Shown here: in pieces, positions 7,042 through 17,595 of the stretch
Numbering within the stretch: position 1 is the stretch's first letter
Layout of the letters: every line of letters begins with the position of its first letter
Assembly: GCF_017355405.1 (NCBI RefSeq)
Contig: NZ_CP061177.1
Span: forward strand, 3,160,501-3,224,500
Source: Roseomonas haemaphysalidis
GTDB lineage: Bacteria > Pseudomonadota > Alphaproteobacteria > Acetobacterales > Acetobacteraceae
DNA: 64,000 bases
Direction: 5' to 3'
Made by a program: the position numbers and the translations under genes
The notes under the pieces: model-generated
Seen by the model: only the letters and a program-made list of their open reading frames with translations
Told to the model about the DNA's origin: nothing
Databases searched by the model: none

Positions 7042-9936
7042 TCAGGCCGCCTGCCCTTCCCTGTGTTTCCCGGCGCCGCCGCCGGACAAAAGCGTCGAAA
7101 CGCTTTCCAGCGACATGGGGTGCGCCAGCAGGTAGCCCTGCACCTCGATGCAGTCGTCGGCCGTGAGCATGGTCAACTGCCGCACCGTTTCCACGCCCTC
7201 GGCCGTCACCGACAGGCCCAGGGCCTTGCCGAGGCCGAGGATCGCCTGCACGACCTCGCGGCCGCCGTCGCGGTCCTCCATGTCGTTGATGAACTGCCGG
7301 TCGATCTTGATGACGTCGAAGGGAAAGCTGCGCAGCGAGCTGAGAGAGGAGTAGCCGGTGCCGAAGTCATCCATGGCGAGCTTGACGCCCAGGGCTTTCA
7401 GGCCGCCCAGGGCATTGCGCGCCCGCTCGGCATCCTCCAGCAGCACGCCCTCGGTCACCTCCACCTCCAGCCGGCTGGCGTCGAAACCGGTTTCCTCGAC
7501 CACCCGCCGCACGAGCTCCGCCACGTCGGTGTTGTGGAACTGGACCGGCGACACGTTGACAGAAACGCCGATCGCCGGCCATTGCGCCGCCGCCTGGCAG
7601 GCGGTGCGGAGCACCCATTCGCCGAGCGGCATGATCAGCCCGCTGCGCTCGGCGATGGGGATGAAATCCACCGGCCCGATGCGGCCACGCTCCGGGTGGT
7701 GCCACCGCACCAGCGCCTCGACGCTCCGGACGCTGCGGCCGCGCGTGTCGAAGCGCGGCTGGTATTCCAGAAAGAACTCGCCCGCCGCCAGGCCGCGCCG
7801 CATGTCCTCCACCAGGCCGCGATACGCCAGCAGCCGGTCGTTCAGCGTGCTGGCATAGAAGCTGAAGGTGCCGCGGCCGTTCTGCTTGGAGCTGTACAGC
7901 GCCGCATCCGCGCAGCGCAGCAGCTCATCCGGCAACGTGCCATCGATCGGCGAGATGGCGACGCCGATCGACATGCCGATGTGCAACGCGTCGCCTTCGT
8001 GCTGGATCGGCGCGGTGACCACGTCGATCAGCTTCTGGCACAGCGCCTCCACCTGCTCGTCGGTGAGGCCGGGGGCGGCGATGACGAATTCGTCGCCCCC
8101 GACGCGCGCGGCGATCTGGTCGTGGCCAAGGCTGCGGCGGAGCCGGTCGGCCACCTCGCCCAGCACCCGGTCGCCGACCTGATGGCCATAGGTGTCGTTG
8201 ATGGGCTTGAACTTGTCGAGGTCGAGATACAGGACCGCGAGCCGCGCATCGGGATGCGCGAGAGCGGAGGTCATGAAGCTGTTCAACCGCACACGGTTGG
8301 GCAGCGAGGTCGCGGCGTCGTGCTGCGCCTGGCGCTTGGCATCCTCAAACGCCTCGGCCAAGGCGACATTGGTGGTGACGTCCGTGGCGAACTTGATGAT
8401 CTTGAGCGGCCTGCCGTTCAGATCCAGGATCGGGTTGTAGCTGGCCTGTATCCAGACAATCCGGCCATTCTTGCCGATGCGCTTGTACAACCCCGAATGA
8501 AATTGCCCGGCCCGCAGGATGCGCCAGAATTCGGCGTATTCCGGCGTTTCGGCCTGCCCAGGCTCCATCATGCCGCGATGATGATGGCCGATCACCTCGT
8601 CCTGCCGGTATCCCATCATCGCCAGGAAGTTCTCGTTGGCATCGAGGATGGTGCCGTCGAGCGCGAATGTGATGACGCCCTGGGCCTTGTGGATCGCGGT
8701 GATCTGCCCCTGGTTCTCGGCATGCTGCAGCTTGGCGGCGGTGATGTCCGTGGCGTATTTGATGACCCGGAAGGGGCGGCCGCTGTGGTCCAGGATCGGG
8801 TTGTAGGTGGCCTGCAGCCAGATCTCCCGGCCGTCCCTGGTCAGGCGCTTGAACTCCGCCGACTTGTGCTCGCCCCGTGACAAGCTGGCCCAGAATTCCG
8901 TGTGCTCCGCGCTTCCGGCATCGTCCTGCGGCATGAAGATGCCGTGATGGCGGCCCCGCACTTCCGACAGCCGGTAGCCGGTCGCGTCGAGGAACACGTC
9001 ATTGGCGTCGATGACGGTGCCGTCGATGTCGAAGGACACGACGCACAGCGCCTTGTGCAGCGCCGCGATCTGGCCCTGGTGTTCCGCCTGGCGCAGCGTT
9101 TCCTCGGTCACGACGGTCGCGTACTTCACCACCTTCGCCGGCCGGCCATCCGGGCCGGAAACCGGATTATACGTGGCCTGCAGCCAGATCTCGCGCCCAC
9201 CGCGGCCGATGCGGCGGAATTGTCCGGCCCGGTGATGGCCCCGGGCCAGGTCACGCCAGAAGGCCGCGTATTCGGCACCGTGGGCATAGGACGGCTCGAC
9301 GAACATGCGGTGGTGCCGGCCCTGGATATCCTCGAGCTCGTAGCCCACCGCATCCAGAAAGGTTTGATTGGCGTCGAGGATGATGCCGCTCATGTCGAAG
9401 GTAATGACGGCGTAGGATTTGCGGATGGCGCTGACCTGCCATTCGAGGTCCATCCGCCGCGTCCGTTCGGCGGTGATGTCGGTGCCGAGCAGGATGATCC
9501 CGGATGGCTGCCCCTGCTCGCCCGGCACGGGATGGAAGCTGGCCTGCAGCCAGTGCTCCCGCCCGGCATGCCCCACGCAGCGGAATTGCCCGGACTGCGG
9601 CAGCCCAGCCCGCAGCACCGAACCGATATCCTGGTGCTCCCCACCTGGCAGGTGCCCCGGGGTCAGGAACAGCCCGCAATGTCGGCCGACCACCTCCGCC
9701 GGGGCATGGCCGACCATCGTCAGGAAATGCCGATTGGCCTCGACGATGATGCCATCGAGGTCGAGATGCAGCATGACCTGGTCGCGGCCGATGGCGTCGA
9801 TCACGCCACGCTGGCTGGGAAAGCCAAAGGGGCCGGTGGGATCAGCCACGGCCACCCCGTCCGGGCATGCGCTTCCGACGCCGCACGCGGCAGTCATGGA
9901 CACGCCTGACGTCGGAAGCCGCACCTCATCGCTCAT
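7042..9936 (-). CDS. Four-PAS GGDEF-EAL cyclic-di-GMP signalling protein
   Basis: 964 aa, with no signal peptide or membrane helix. Four consecutive PAS-PAC units of about 122 residues fill residues ~45-530. Each has the pattern GTI(I/L)DAN..FL..GY and ends W(L/I)QA(S/T)YNP. A GGDEF domain with an intact RVGGDEF follows, then an EAL domain with SVEALVRWHHP, the DDFGTGYSSLSSLRSFPFDV loop and TAEGVET. Both catalytic motifs are intact, so it could make and degrade c-di-GMP. The repeated PAS domains suggest a cytoplasmic redox, haem or flavin sensor. The ATG at 9936 has AAGGA 8 nt upstream; the ATG at 9945 is too close to that site. Confidence 0.93.
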   Translation of the reverse strand: MSDEVRLPTSGVSMTAACGVGSACPDGVAVADPTGPFGFPSQRGVIDAIGRDQVMLHLDLDGIIVEANRHFLTMVGHAPAEVVGRHCGLFLTPGHLPGGEHQDIGSVLRAGLPQSGQFRCVGHAGREHWLQASFHPVPGEQGQPSGIILLGTDITAERTRRMDLEWQVSAIRKSYAVITFDMSGIILDANQTFLDAVGYELEDIQGRHHRMFVEPSYAHGAEYAAFWRDLARGHHRAGQFRRIGRGGREIWLQATYNPVSGPDGRPAKVVKYATVVTEETLRQAEHQGQIAALHKALCVVSFDIDGTVIDANDVFLDATGYRLSEVRGRHHGIFMPQDDAGSAEHTEFWASLSRGEHKSAEFKRLTRDGREIWLQATYNPILDHSGRPFRVIKYATDITAAKLQHAENQGQITAIHKAQGVITFALDGTILDANENFLAMMGYRQDEVIGHHHRGMMEPGQAETPEYAEFWRILRAGQFHSGLYKRIGKNGRIVWIQASYNPILDLNGRPLKIIKFATDVTTNVALAEAFEDAKRQAQHDAATSLPNRVRLNSFMTSALAHPDARLAVLYLDLDKFKPINDTYGHQVGDRVLGEVADRLRRSLGHDQIAARVGGDEFVIAAPGLTDEQVEALCQKLIDVVTAPIQHEGDALHIGMSIGVAISPIDGTLPDELLRCADAALYSSKQNGRGTFSFYASTLNDRLLAYRGLVEDMRRGLAAGEFFLEYQPRFDTRGRSVRSVEALVRWHHPERGRIGPVDFIPIAERSGLIMPLGEWVLRTACQAAAQWPAIGVSVNVSPVQFHNTDVAELVRRVVEETGFDASRLEVEVTEGVLLEDAERARNALGGLKALGVKLAMDDFGTGYSSLSSLRSFPFDVIKIDRQFINDMEDRDGGREVVQAILGLGKALGLSVTAEGVETVRQLTMLTADDCIEVQGYLLAHPMSLESVSTLLSGGGAGKHREGQAA

Positions 9937-10904
9937 CGCACTCATCCTTGAACTACCGGCCACGCAGGGGCGAACTCCACGCCAATCCCGCTCCGCAGTC
10001 GGCGGACATCCTGTGCGTCGGCCGGCTTCCTGGAGTCTGTACGCTCCATTCACCATGCTTCGCCTTTCCAACCTGTGAATGGCACAGCGTGCCGTGCGGC
10101 AGGACCCAGCCGGTGCTGACGGGGCTCATCGCCTTCGCCTATCGATATGGCCATCCGAGGCCGTCGAGGGGCGGAGGAGGTGACCCGCCCTGGGTCGATG
10201 GTGACGACGATTGACGAGGCACGCTGGCAGCGTCGGTGCCGGAGACGCAAGCGCGCCAGCCGATGGCTGGGGGATCGGACATGCTGGCGGTCGCGAATCG
10301 TATCCTGCGGATGCCGCGGCTTTTGATGCGGAACGCGGTCGAGAGGGACTGGCGCCCGGATCGTCCCACCACCATGGCCTGGAGGTTCGGCTTCGCCGCG
10401 ATGAACCATGGCTGGTATCGCCGCTTCCAAGGTGAAGCGGACTGCTGGCCCATCGGCCCGCCTCGCCTTGGCTCGTGTGCCTTGTACGGGGCGACGATAG
10501 TCGGACAAGATTCAGGTGGGGAAGCGGCACCCACGGAGACCATGATGTCGTACGGCAGCCAAAACTGAAGGCCGAACTGCTAGCACGCGTGCGCCGAATA
10601 TTTGACGGTCGGACCAGCCACTCCCCCTCGTCGTTCCGGGGGTCAATCCTTCGCTGGTCCGGTGCCGTTCTCCAGCCGGTTCATACACCCGCTCGTTGAC
10701 TAGCCAGCCGAGCGGGCTGCGCCGCTCATCGGGCATGAGATGCTAGCAGATGTTGAGTGGCACGCGCGCGGTCGCAGAGGGTGCCTTTCAAAGGCAGCCA
10801 TGTGGCGAGTGACTGGCGGTCTGGACTGAAAGCGATTGGGCTAACCGAAACAAGGTCAGCCACTTTGGCTCGCTAAGCCATTGCCAACAACGAAAGAAAA
10901 GGAA
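9937..10904. other. Gap of about 970 bp with no supported gene
   Basis: The first ~130 bp is the leader of the PAS-GGDEF-EAL gene. From about 10080 to 10900 several overlapping open frames exist on both strands (for example 10236-10568 on + and 10139-10543 on -). None has a convincing ribosome-binding site or a recognisable motif, and they overlap antisense to one another. No inverted repeats of an insertion sequence are obvious. It may be a decayed gene or a long spacer before the tRNA gene. Confidence 0.5.
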
Positions 10905-10980
10905 TGGCGTCCCCTAGGGGATTCGAACCCCTGTTACCGCCGTGAGAGGGCGGTGTCCTAGGCCTCTAGACGAAGGGGAC
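10905..10980 (-). tRNA. tRNA-Glu(CUC)
   Basis: The minus strand folds as a complete tRNA. The acceptor stem is GTCCCCT/AGGGGAC, the D-arm region is TCGTCTAGAGGCCTAGGA, and the anticodon stem CCGCC/GGCGG encloses the loop CTCTCAC (anticodon CUC, reading GAG). The T-arm is CAGGGGTTCGAATCCCCT, the discriminator is G and CCA is encoded. Length is 76 nt including CCA. Confidence 0.97.
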
Positions 10981-11023
10981 TTCGTTGGGCGTGGCGGGCT
11001 TCTAACCGGGTGGCGCCCCCCGA

Positions 11024-11209
11024 TCAAGGCGTCTTCTGACCGCTTTCCGTAGTTTTTTCGTCACGCCCCCGACGCTGGCGGCGGCAGGCATCGGAGCAGA
11101 AGCGGACCTCGTCCCAGCATGCCGCCCATTTCCGCCGCCACGCGAAAGGCCGGCCGCAGGCGGCGCAGGGCTTGCTGGGCAGGTCGGCCTTGCGGCGCAT
11201 CGGTGGCAT
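11024..11209 (-). CDS. DUF2256-family small zinc-ribbon-like protein
   Basis: 61 aa. It matches the DUF2256 pattern closely: KPCAACGRPFAWRRKWAACW then DEVRFCSDACRRQRR. Two CxxC-like pairs (CAAC and CSDAC) probably bind zinc, and Arg/Lys-rich flanks suggest nucleic-acid contact. DUF2256 proteins have no established function. It lies 12 bp downstream of the small membrane protein gene at 11222-11503, probably in one operon. Confidence 0.85.
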   Translation of the reverse strand: MPPMRRKADLPSKPCAACGRPFAWRRKWAACWDEVRFCSDACRRQRRGRDEKTTESGQKTP

Positions 11210-11221
11210 GGCGGTGGCTCC

Positions 11222-11503
11222 TTATTCGCCCAGGCGGATTTCCCCGGTCTGGCGCAGGCCGCGCGGGTCCAGCATGAGAACGCGGCCGCCGTCCGGGCGG
11301 TCGACCCACACCGCGAGCTGCCCATCCAGCGTGGCAATGCCGGCGATACGGCTGCCGGCGGGCTGCCGCAGGGCCAGTTCCGTGTTAACAGCCACCCCCT
11401 GCACGGCCTTGCCGCCCCGCTGGATGACCAGCACCACCAGCAACACCGTGGCGGCGACGATCATCACGCCCATGACGGACACCAGAATTTTGAGCGCGCG
11501 CAC
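11222..11503 (-). CDS. Small single-pass membrane protein (DUF6476-like)
   Basis: 93 aa, from a GTG at 11503 with GGAGGG just upstream. The frame continues to 11707, but that extension is antisense to the pseudouridine synthase. The N-terminus is a membrane helix (KILVSVMGVMIVAATVLLVV), followed by a short beta-rich domain (RIAGIATLDGQLAVWVDRPD). The size and the location divergent from an RluA/RluD synthase near rpoH resemble alphaproteobacterial DUF6476 proteins; this family match is from memory. Its start region overlaps that of the divergent gene by about 30 bp. Confidence 0.7.
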   Translation of the reverse strand: MRALKILVSVMGVMIVAATVLLVVLVIQRGGKAVQGVAVNTELALRQPAGSRIAGIATLDGQLAVWVDRPDGGRVLMLDPRGLRQTGEIRLGE

Positions 11504-12497
11504 CGAACCCTCCGCGGATGGACTGACCGAAACCTTTACCCTGCCGGCCGGCGCCGAGGCGGCGGGGCAGCGGGTGGACCGGTTCCTGGCGGCCGGGATA
11601 GGCACGCTGTCCCGCTCCCGCGTCAAGGCGCTGATCGAGGGCGGGCACGTGACCCGGGACGGCCAGCCGATGACCGACCCGTCCGAGGCGGTGCGCCCCG
11701 GCTCCACCTACGCCGTGGCGCCGCCCGCCGCCCTGCCCGCCACGCCGCAGGCGCAGGACATCCCGATTTCCATCCTGTTCGAGGACCGCCACCTGATCGT
11801 GCTGGACAAGCCGGCGGGCCTGGTGGTCCACCCCGCCCCTGGCAACCAGGACGGGACGCTGGTCAATGCCCTGCTGGCCCACGCGGGCGAAGAGCTGTCC
11901 GGCATCGGCGGGGAGAAACGGCCCGGCATCGTGCACCGGCTGGACAAGGATACCTCCGGCGTCATGGTGGTGGCCAAGACCGAGCGGGCGCACCAGGCCC
12001 TGTCCGCCACCTTCAGCAGCCGCGAAGCGCTGGAGCGTTCCTACCTGGCCCTGGTCTGGGCGGTACCCAGCCCGCCGGCGGGCGAGGTGGATGCGCCGAT
12101 CGGCCGCCATCCCACGGACCGCAAGCGCATGGCCGTCGTGGCACGCAACGGCAAGGATGCGTTGACGCGCTTTAGCACGGAACGGGCCTGGGGCACCGCC
12201 TGCGCCCTGCTGCGCTGCCGCCTGGCGACGGGGCGGACGCACCAGATCCGCGTGCACCTGTCCCACATCAACCATCCGATCGTCGGTGACCCGGTCTACC
12301 TGAAGCGGGTGCCAGCCGCGGCGCGCAGCCTGCCCGTCTATGCACGGGATGCATTGCTGTCCTTCCCCCGCCAGGCGCTCCACGCGGAGTCTTTGGGGTT
12401 CCCGCACCCGGTCACCGGTGAAAGCCTGCGTTTCTCCGCCCCCATCCCACAGGATTTCAAGGAGTTGCTTAGGTTGCTGGACGGTAACGAGGGGTAA
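11472..12497 (+). CDS. RluA/RluD-family 23S rRNA pseudouridine synthase
   Basis: 341 aa. Residues ~33-80 form an S4 RNA-binding domain (AGQRVDRFLAAGIGTLSRSR). The catalytic motif HRLDKDTSG lies at residues 155-163, with the nucleophilic Asp at 158, and CRLATGRTHQIRVHLSHINH further on. The family isomerises uridines in 23S rRNA (RluD makes Psi1911/1915/1917). The exact target here is uncertain between RluC- and RluD-type, so no symbol is given. The ATG at 11472 lies inside the divergent gene's coding start and no strong ribosome site is seen; an in-frame TTG at 11490 is an alternative. Confidence 0.92.
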   Translation: MTDTRILSARTEPSADGLTETFTLPAGAEAAGQRVDRFLAAGIGTLSRSRVKALIEGGHVTRDGQPMTDPSEAVRPGSTYAVAPPAALPATPQAQDIPISILFEDRHLIVLDKPAGLVVHPAPGNQDGTLVNALLAHAGEELSGIGGEKRPGIVHRLDKDTSGVMVVAKTERAHQALSATFSSREALERSYLALVWAVPSPPAGEVDAPIGRHPTDRKRMAVVARNGKDALTRFSTERAWGTACALLRCRLATGRTHQIRVHLSHINHPIVGDPVYLKRVPAAARSLPVYARDALLSFPRQALHAESLGFPHPVTGESLRFSAPIPQDFKELLRLLDGNEG

Positions 12498-12516
12498 CCC
12501 GACTATTTCAGTCGGG
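12498..12516. terminator. Hairpin downstream of the pseudouridine synthase
   Basis: CCCGACT-ATTTC-AGTCGGG is a 7-bp perfect stem with a 5-nt loop. It starts at the stop codon of the pseudouridine synthase and is followed by ATTAA, not by a T-run. It may be a weak terminator or an RNA-stability element in the 230-bp leader region of rpoH. Confidence 0.4.
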
Positions 12517-12730
12517 ATTAACTTGCGCAACCTCTGTCCGCTTGATAGCGTTGGAACAGTCGCCAATGCCGGGTGCCAAGCGAATGGCACACCCCACCGA
12601 AGCCGCCCCCAACGTGACCGTGGGGCGGGCGTGGTGTGCCAGGGCCCAGCATGGTGCGACCCGGACCTAATGCCTGTCCGGGGCTCGCCGTCACAGGGGC
12701 GCCCGGCAGGTGCAGGAGGCAGATGTAGCC

Positions 12731-13618
12731 ATGGCTTCCACGACTTCGATGATTCCGATCGCCCCCGAGGGCAATCTCTCCCGCTATCTGCAGGAGATCC
12801 GCAAGTTTCCGATGCTGACGCCTGACGAGGAATTCAAGCTCTCCAAGAGCTGGAAGGACCAGGGCGACCACAAGGCTGCCCATCGTCTCGTCACGTCTCA
12901 CCTTCGTCTCGTGGCCAAGATCGCCATGGGCTACCGCGGCTATGGGCTGCCGGTCGGTGAGCTGATCAGCGAAGGCAACGTCGGCATGATGCAGGCGGTG
13001 AAGCGCTTCGACCCCGACCGCGGCTTCCGTCTGGCCACTTACGCCATGTGGTGGATCCGCGCGGCGATCCAAGAGTACATCCTGCATTCCTGGTCGCTCG
13101 TGAAGATGGGCACCACGGCCGCGCAGAAGAAGCTGTTCTTCAACCTGCGCCGGCTGAAGGGCCAGATGGCGGCGCTGGAGGAAGGTGACCTGCAGCCCGA
13201 GCAGGTGGCCAAGATCGCCCATACGCTGCAGGTGCCGGAGCAGGACGTCGTGTCCATGAACCGTCGCCTGGCCTCGCCCGACAATTCGCTGAACGCGCCG
13301 GTGCGCGCCGACAGCGAGGGCGAGTGGCAGGACTGGCTGGTGGACGACAGCGAGTCTCAGGAAACCGAGATCGCCGAGCGCCAGGACATGTCCAACCGCC
13401 GCGAGCTGCTCGGCGAGGCACTGAAGACGCTGAACGAGCGGGAGCGCCATATCCTGATCGAGCGCCGCCTGAAGGACGAGCCGACCACGCTGGAAGAGCT
13501 GTCCCAGCAGTACAATATCTCGCGCGAGCGGGTGCGGCAGATCGAGGTGCGCGCCTTCGAGAAGCTGCAGAAGAGCATGAAGACGCAGATCATGGAGCGT
13601 CGTCTGCTGGTCGACTGA
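12731..13618 (+). CDS. rpoH: RNA polymerase heat-shock sigma factor RpoH (sigma-32)
   Basis: 295 aa. Region 2 is intact (GNLSRYLQEIRKFPMLT, LISEGNVGMMQAVKRFDP, LATYAMWWIRAAIQEYIL). The RpoH box QKKLFFNLRR at residues 132-141 separates it from RpoD, and region 4 has the helix-turn-helix TTLEELSQQYNISRERVRQI. It directs core polymerase to heat-shock promoters. The start at 12731 has AGGAGG at 12714-12719; an in-frame GTG at 12710 lies in front of that site and is rejected. The gene ends 22 bp before a strong terminator. Alphaproteobacteria often carry two rpoH genes; which one this is cannot be told here. Confidence 0.96.
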   Translation: MASTTSMIPIAPEGNLSRYLQEIRKFPMLTPDEEFKLSKSWKDQGDHKAAHRLVTSHLRLVAKIAMGYRGYGLPVGELISEGNVGMMQAVKRFDPDRGFRLATYAMWWIRAAIQEYILHSWSLVKMGTTAAQKKLFFNLRRLKGQMAALEEGDLQPEQVAKIAHTLQVPEQDVVSMNRRLASPDNSLNAPVRADSEGEWQDWLVDDSESQETEIAERQDMSNRRELLGEALKTLNERERHILIERRLKDEPTTLEELSQQYNISRERVRQIEVRAFEKLQKSMKTQIMERRLLVD

Positions 13619-13640
13619 TCCGGCAGGCTGAAACGATAAA

Positions 13641-13670
13641 GGCGCGGTCCTTCCGGACCGCGCCTTTTTT
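13641..13670 (+). terminator. Intrinsic terminator of rpoH
   Basis: A 10-bp perfect stem GGCGCGGTCC/GGACCGCGCC with loop TTCC is followed directly by TTTTTT. It lies between rpoH and the convergent purA. Confidence 0.93.
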
Positions 13671-13698
13671 GTTGGGCGGGCGCCAGGCGCCCCTCCCC

Positions 13699-14988
<1,290 letters not shown>

Positions 14989-14990
14989 GG

Positions 14991-16136
14991 CTACGCGTTC
15001 TCCTCGATCAGCGCGGCGACGGTCCCGCGCAGGATGTGGCTGCACCGCAGGCTGTGCGGCGTGTCGGCGGCGGACAGGGCCGCCACGGTGGTGAAGCCCT
15101 GGGCGCGCAGCGTGGCGGCGGCGGCCGCGTCGCCGCCACGCGGCACGAACACCCGGGGCGGCAGCGGCCGGGGCAGCACCGCGCGCCCCACGGCATCGGG
15201 GTAGAGGGTCATGCCGGTCGCCGGCTCGTCGCCGGACAGATAGCGGCCGCCGCGCGCCAGCTCCCCGGTCTGGCCCGGGCCGTAGAGCGTGAAGGCGACG
15301 CCCACGTGGTATTGCAAGCCGCGGAACTCCACCGGGTCCAGCGTGATGCGCAGTTCCGGCGCCCGGGCGCGGATGGAGGCGACAATGGCGGCGGCGTTGT
15401 CCGCGATGGCGCGGGCGACGGGGGGCAGCGCGGCCTGGGCCAGGGCCGCCAGCGCGCCATCCGCGGGACCTGCCGCCGTCAGCAGCGCGGTCAGCCCGTT
15501 GGCGGGCGGGCCGGCCTCGGCGGCCAGGGCGGTGACGGCGGCGGCGTCCTTGCGGTCCAGCGCGCGGGCCAGCTTGCGGCGCAGGTCGCCCTGCGCGCCG
15601 GCGGCATCCAGCAGCGCGGGGGCCATGGTCGGCAGGGTGATGTCCAGGCTGGGGGATACGATGCCGGCGGCGGCCAGCGCCTCCACGCCCAGCAGCGCCA
15701 CCTCGGCATCCGCCTCGGCGCTGTCGTGGCCGATCAGCTCGATGCCAACCTGCGGGATCTGCCGCTGCGGTGCCAACTGGCTGCCACGCACCCGCAGCAC
15801 CTGCCCGGAATAGGACAGCCGCAGGGGCCGCGCGACGCCCGCCAGGCGGGTGGCGGCGATGCGCGCCACCTGCGGCGTGGTGTCGGCGCGCAGCCCCAGC
15901 ATGCGGTGGCTGTCGGGGTCCATGACCCGGAAGGTCTGGTCCGCCATGGCAGCGCCGGAGCCGGCCAGCAGGCTGTCCTCGAACTCCAGCAGGGGCGGCT
16001 TGACGCGCTCATAGCCGTGCGTGGCGAAGACGGCGTGCATGGCTTCCACCAGCGCCGCTTCCCGCGCCGCCTCGGGCGGCAGCAGGTCGGTCAGGCCGGA
16101 AGGCAGCAGGGCGGGGCTCGGCAGGTCGTCGGTCAT
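14991..16136 (-). CDS. hisZ: ATP phosphoribosyltransferase regulatory subunit HisZ
   Basis: 381 aa, a class II aminoacyl-tRNA-synthetase-like (HisRS paralogue) fold. It starts [20 protein letters not shown], with a motif-2-like segment [20 protein letters not shown] and a late motif [11 protein letters not shown]. HisZ pairs with the short HisG to form the allosteric ATP phosphoribosyltransferase that opens histidine synthesis. It lacks the anticodon-binding domain of true HisRS, consistent with its length. hisG is not in the window. The hisZ-purA pair is a recurrent order in alphaproteobacteria. The start at 16136 is preferred to 16157 (MSRHTGR leader). Confidence 0.92.
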   Translation of the reverse strand: MTDDLPSPALLPSGLTDLLPPEAAREAALVEAMHAVFATHGYERVKPPLLEFEDSLLAGSGAAMADQTFRVMDPDSHRMLGLRADTTPQVARIAATRLAGVARPLRLSYSGQVLRVRGSQLAPQRQIPQVGIELIGHDSAEADAEVALLGVEALAAAGIVSPSLDITLPTMAPALLDAAGAQGDLRRKLARALDRKDAAAVTALAAEAGPPANGLTALLTAAGPADGALAALAQAALPPVARAIADNAAAIVASIRARAPELRITLDPVEFRGLQYHVGVAFTLYGPGQTGELARGGRYLSGDEPATGMTLYPDAVGRAVLPRPLPPRVFVPRGGDAAAAATLRAQGFTTVAALSAADTPHSLRCSHILRGTVAALIEENA

Positions 16137-16247
16137 GCGTCCGGTGTGTCGGGACAAGGGGGCGGGCGCTGTGTGGCAGCGCCGCGCGGCGGGGGCAAGG
16201 GGTCGATCGCGCTTCCGCCCCCCGCCGCCCGCCCCGTCCCGGCCCGG

Positions 16248-16808
16248 TCAGCGCGAGAAGACGTCCATCGGGGACATGACGTCGTTGTTGATCTGCCCGG
16301 CGGCGGCGGCGGCCTGCGGCAACGGCGGCAGGTCCGCGAGGCGCTGCAGCGTGGCCGCCCCGCCCAGCGTGAAATCCGGCGTGGACAGGGCGTTGCGCGC
16401 GCCTGCCTGATCCTGGGCCTCCAGCGCGCGGGCGGCGCCGCGCAGGCCGGCCATCACGGCGGCGGGCGCCGCATCGGGGCGGATGCCCAGCGCCTTGCGG
16501 GCCTCGTCGCGCCCCAGCTTCAGCTGCAGGGTGGTGGTGCCCAGCACCTGATTCTGCCAGTAGCCGGAATTGGGCACCGCATCCGCCAGATATTCCAGTT
16601 GCGCCAGCGACAGCGCCGCACGCCCCGGCTGTCCGCGCTGGTTGCGCAGGTCGCCGAACTGGAAGGGCGCGTTCAACGCCGCACCGCGAACCGGGTCCCC
16701 GGCCCCGCCCAGATAGGCGCCGGGCGCGGAAGGATCGGCCGTGGCGCAGCCCGCCATCAGGGAAAGCGCAAGCAAGGCCATGGGAATCCGGGGGCGCTGG
16801 GTCATCAC
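16248..16808 (-). CDS. Putative lipoprotein
   Basis: 186 aa. The N-terminus is a lipoprotein signal (PMALLALSLMAGCATADPSA) with the lipobox LMAGC at Cys21. The rest is Ala-rich and helical, with a repeated-looking pattern but no domain I recognise. The mature protein should be anchored in the inner or outer membrane. It stands alone, about 110 bp upstream (in coding direction, downstream) of hisZ-purA; linkage to that operon is possible but unproven. Confidence 0.75.
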   Translation of the reverse strand: MMTQRPRIPMALLALSLMAGCATADPSAPGAYLGGAGDPVRGAALNAPFQFGDLRNQRGQPGRAALSLAQLEYLADAVPNSGYWQNQVLGTTTLQLKLGRDEARKALGIRPDAAPAAVMAGLRGAARALEAQDQAGARNALSTPDFTLGGAATLQRLADLPPLPQAAAAAGQINNDVMSPMDVFSR

Positions 16809-17106
16809 GCGAATCTGGGCATCCGCGTGGGGGAACCAAGGGGGCCAAGGTGTCGAAGCTGTCAGAACAATGCTTTCTGTATTTTTACTTATGTTCTGCT
16901 GTCACCACCGGGCGCAGTTGCATGAGAGGGGTGCCGGCGCCTCCCCGACCAACCACCCATTCCCCATCAAACCATTGTTTTTACCACATAATTTTGGAAC
17001 CCTCGCCAAGGCCGCCGCAGAAATCGGCACATTGGCGCCAACCAGCTTGTTGCGCTTTTTACTTCTGTCTAAAGTCAACCCAGCTAAGAAAAGGGTGGGA
17101 CGTTCA

Positions 17107-17595
17107 ATGAATTTGCTGACATCTTCTCGAAGCAAAGACTATTGCGGCGGCGTCATCTTGATCCTGATGGGCGCCAGCGCCGCGCTGACGGCGCAAAACT
17201 ACCGGATCGGCTCGCTCAACCGCATGGGACCGGGATATTTCCCCGCCGCCCTGGGCATTCTGCTGGCATTGACGGGCCTGACGCTGATCGGCGTCGGCAT
17301 GGCCCGCCGCGCGCGTCAGGCCGCGGCGGATGCGGGGCCTGCGGAAACCCATCCGCCGGAATGGCGCGGCTGGCTGTGCATCTGCCTCGGCGTGGTCGCC
17401 TTCGCGATCATCGGCAACCTGCTCGGGCTGGTCCCCGCCACCTTCGCCTGCGTCTTCATCGCCGCCATGGGCGACCATGACAACCGCCCGCGCGACGCGC
17501 TGCTGCTGGCCATCGGCGTCACCCTGGCGGGCGTCGCGGTGTTCTGGTGGGGCCTTGGCATCCAGTTCCCGCTGTTCAGCAAGGACTTCATGTGA
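17107..17595 (+). CDS. tctB: Tripartite tricarboxylate transporter small membrane subunit TctB
   Basis: 162 aa with four predicted membrane segments (CGGVILILMGASAALTAQ; FPAALGILLALTGLTLIGVG; WLCICLGVVAFAIIGNLLGL; ALLLAIGVTLAGVAVFWWGL), the TctB layout. It includes the NRMGPGYFP segment seen in this family. It is preceded by GGGTGGGA. The stop codon overlaps the tctA start (TGATG), so the two are coupled. About 300 bp of AT-richer sequence precedes it and probably holds the promoter, though no clear -35/-10 pair was picked out. Confidence 0.9.
   Translation: MNLLTSSRSKDYCGGVILILMGASAALTAQNYRIGSLNRMGPGYFPAALGILLALTGLTLIGVGMARRARQAAADAGPAETHPPEWRGWLCICLGVVAFAIIGNLLGLVPATFACVFIAAMGDHDNRPRDALLLAIGVTLAGVAVFWWGLGIQFPLFSKDFM

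Noticed and set aside
5929-8880. Plus-strand frame of 983 codons
   Set aside because: Antisense to the monooxygenase and the PAS-GGDEF-EAL gene, both of which have intact domain motifs; its own product has no recognisable motif.
10236-10568. Possible 110-codon gene
   Set aside because: No ribosome site and no motif, and competing frames of equal length lie on the other strand.
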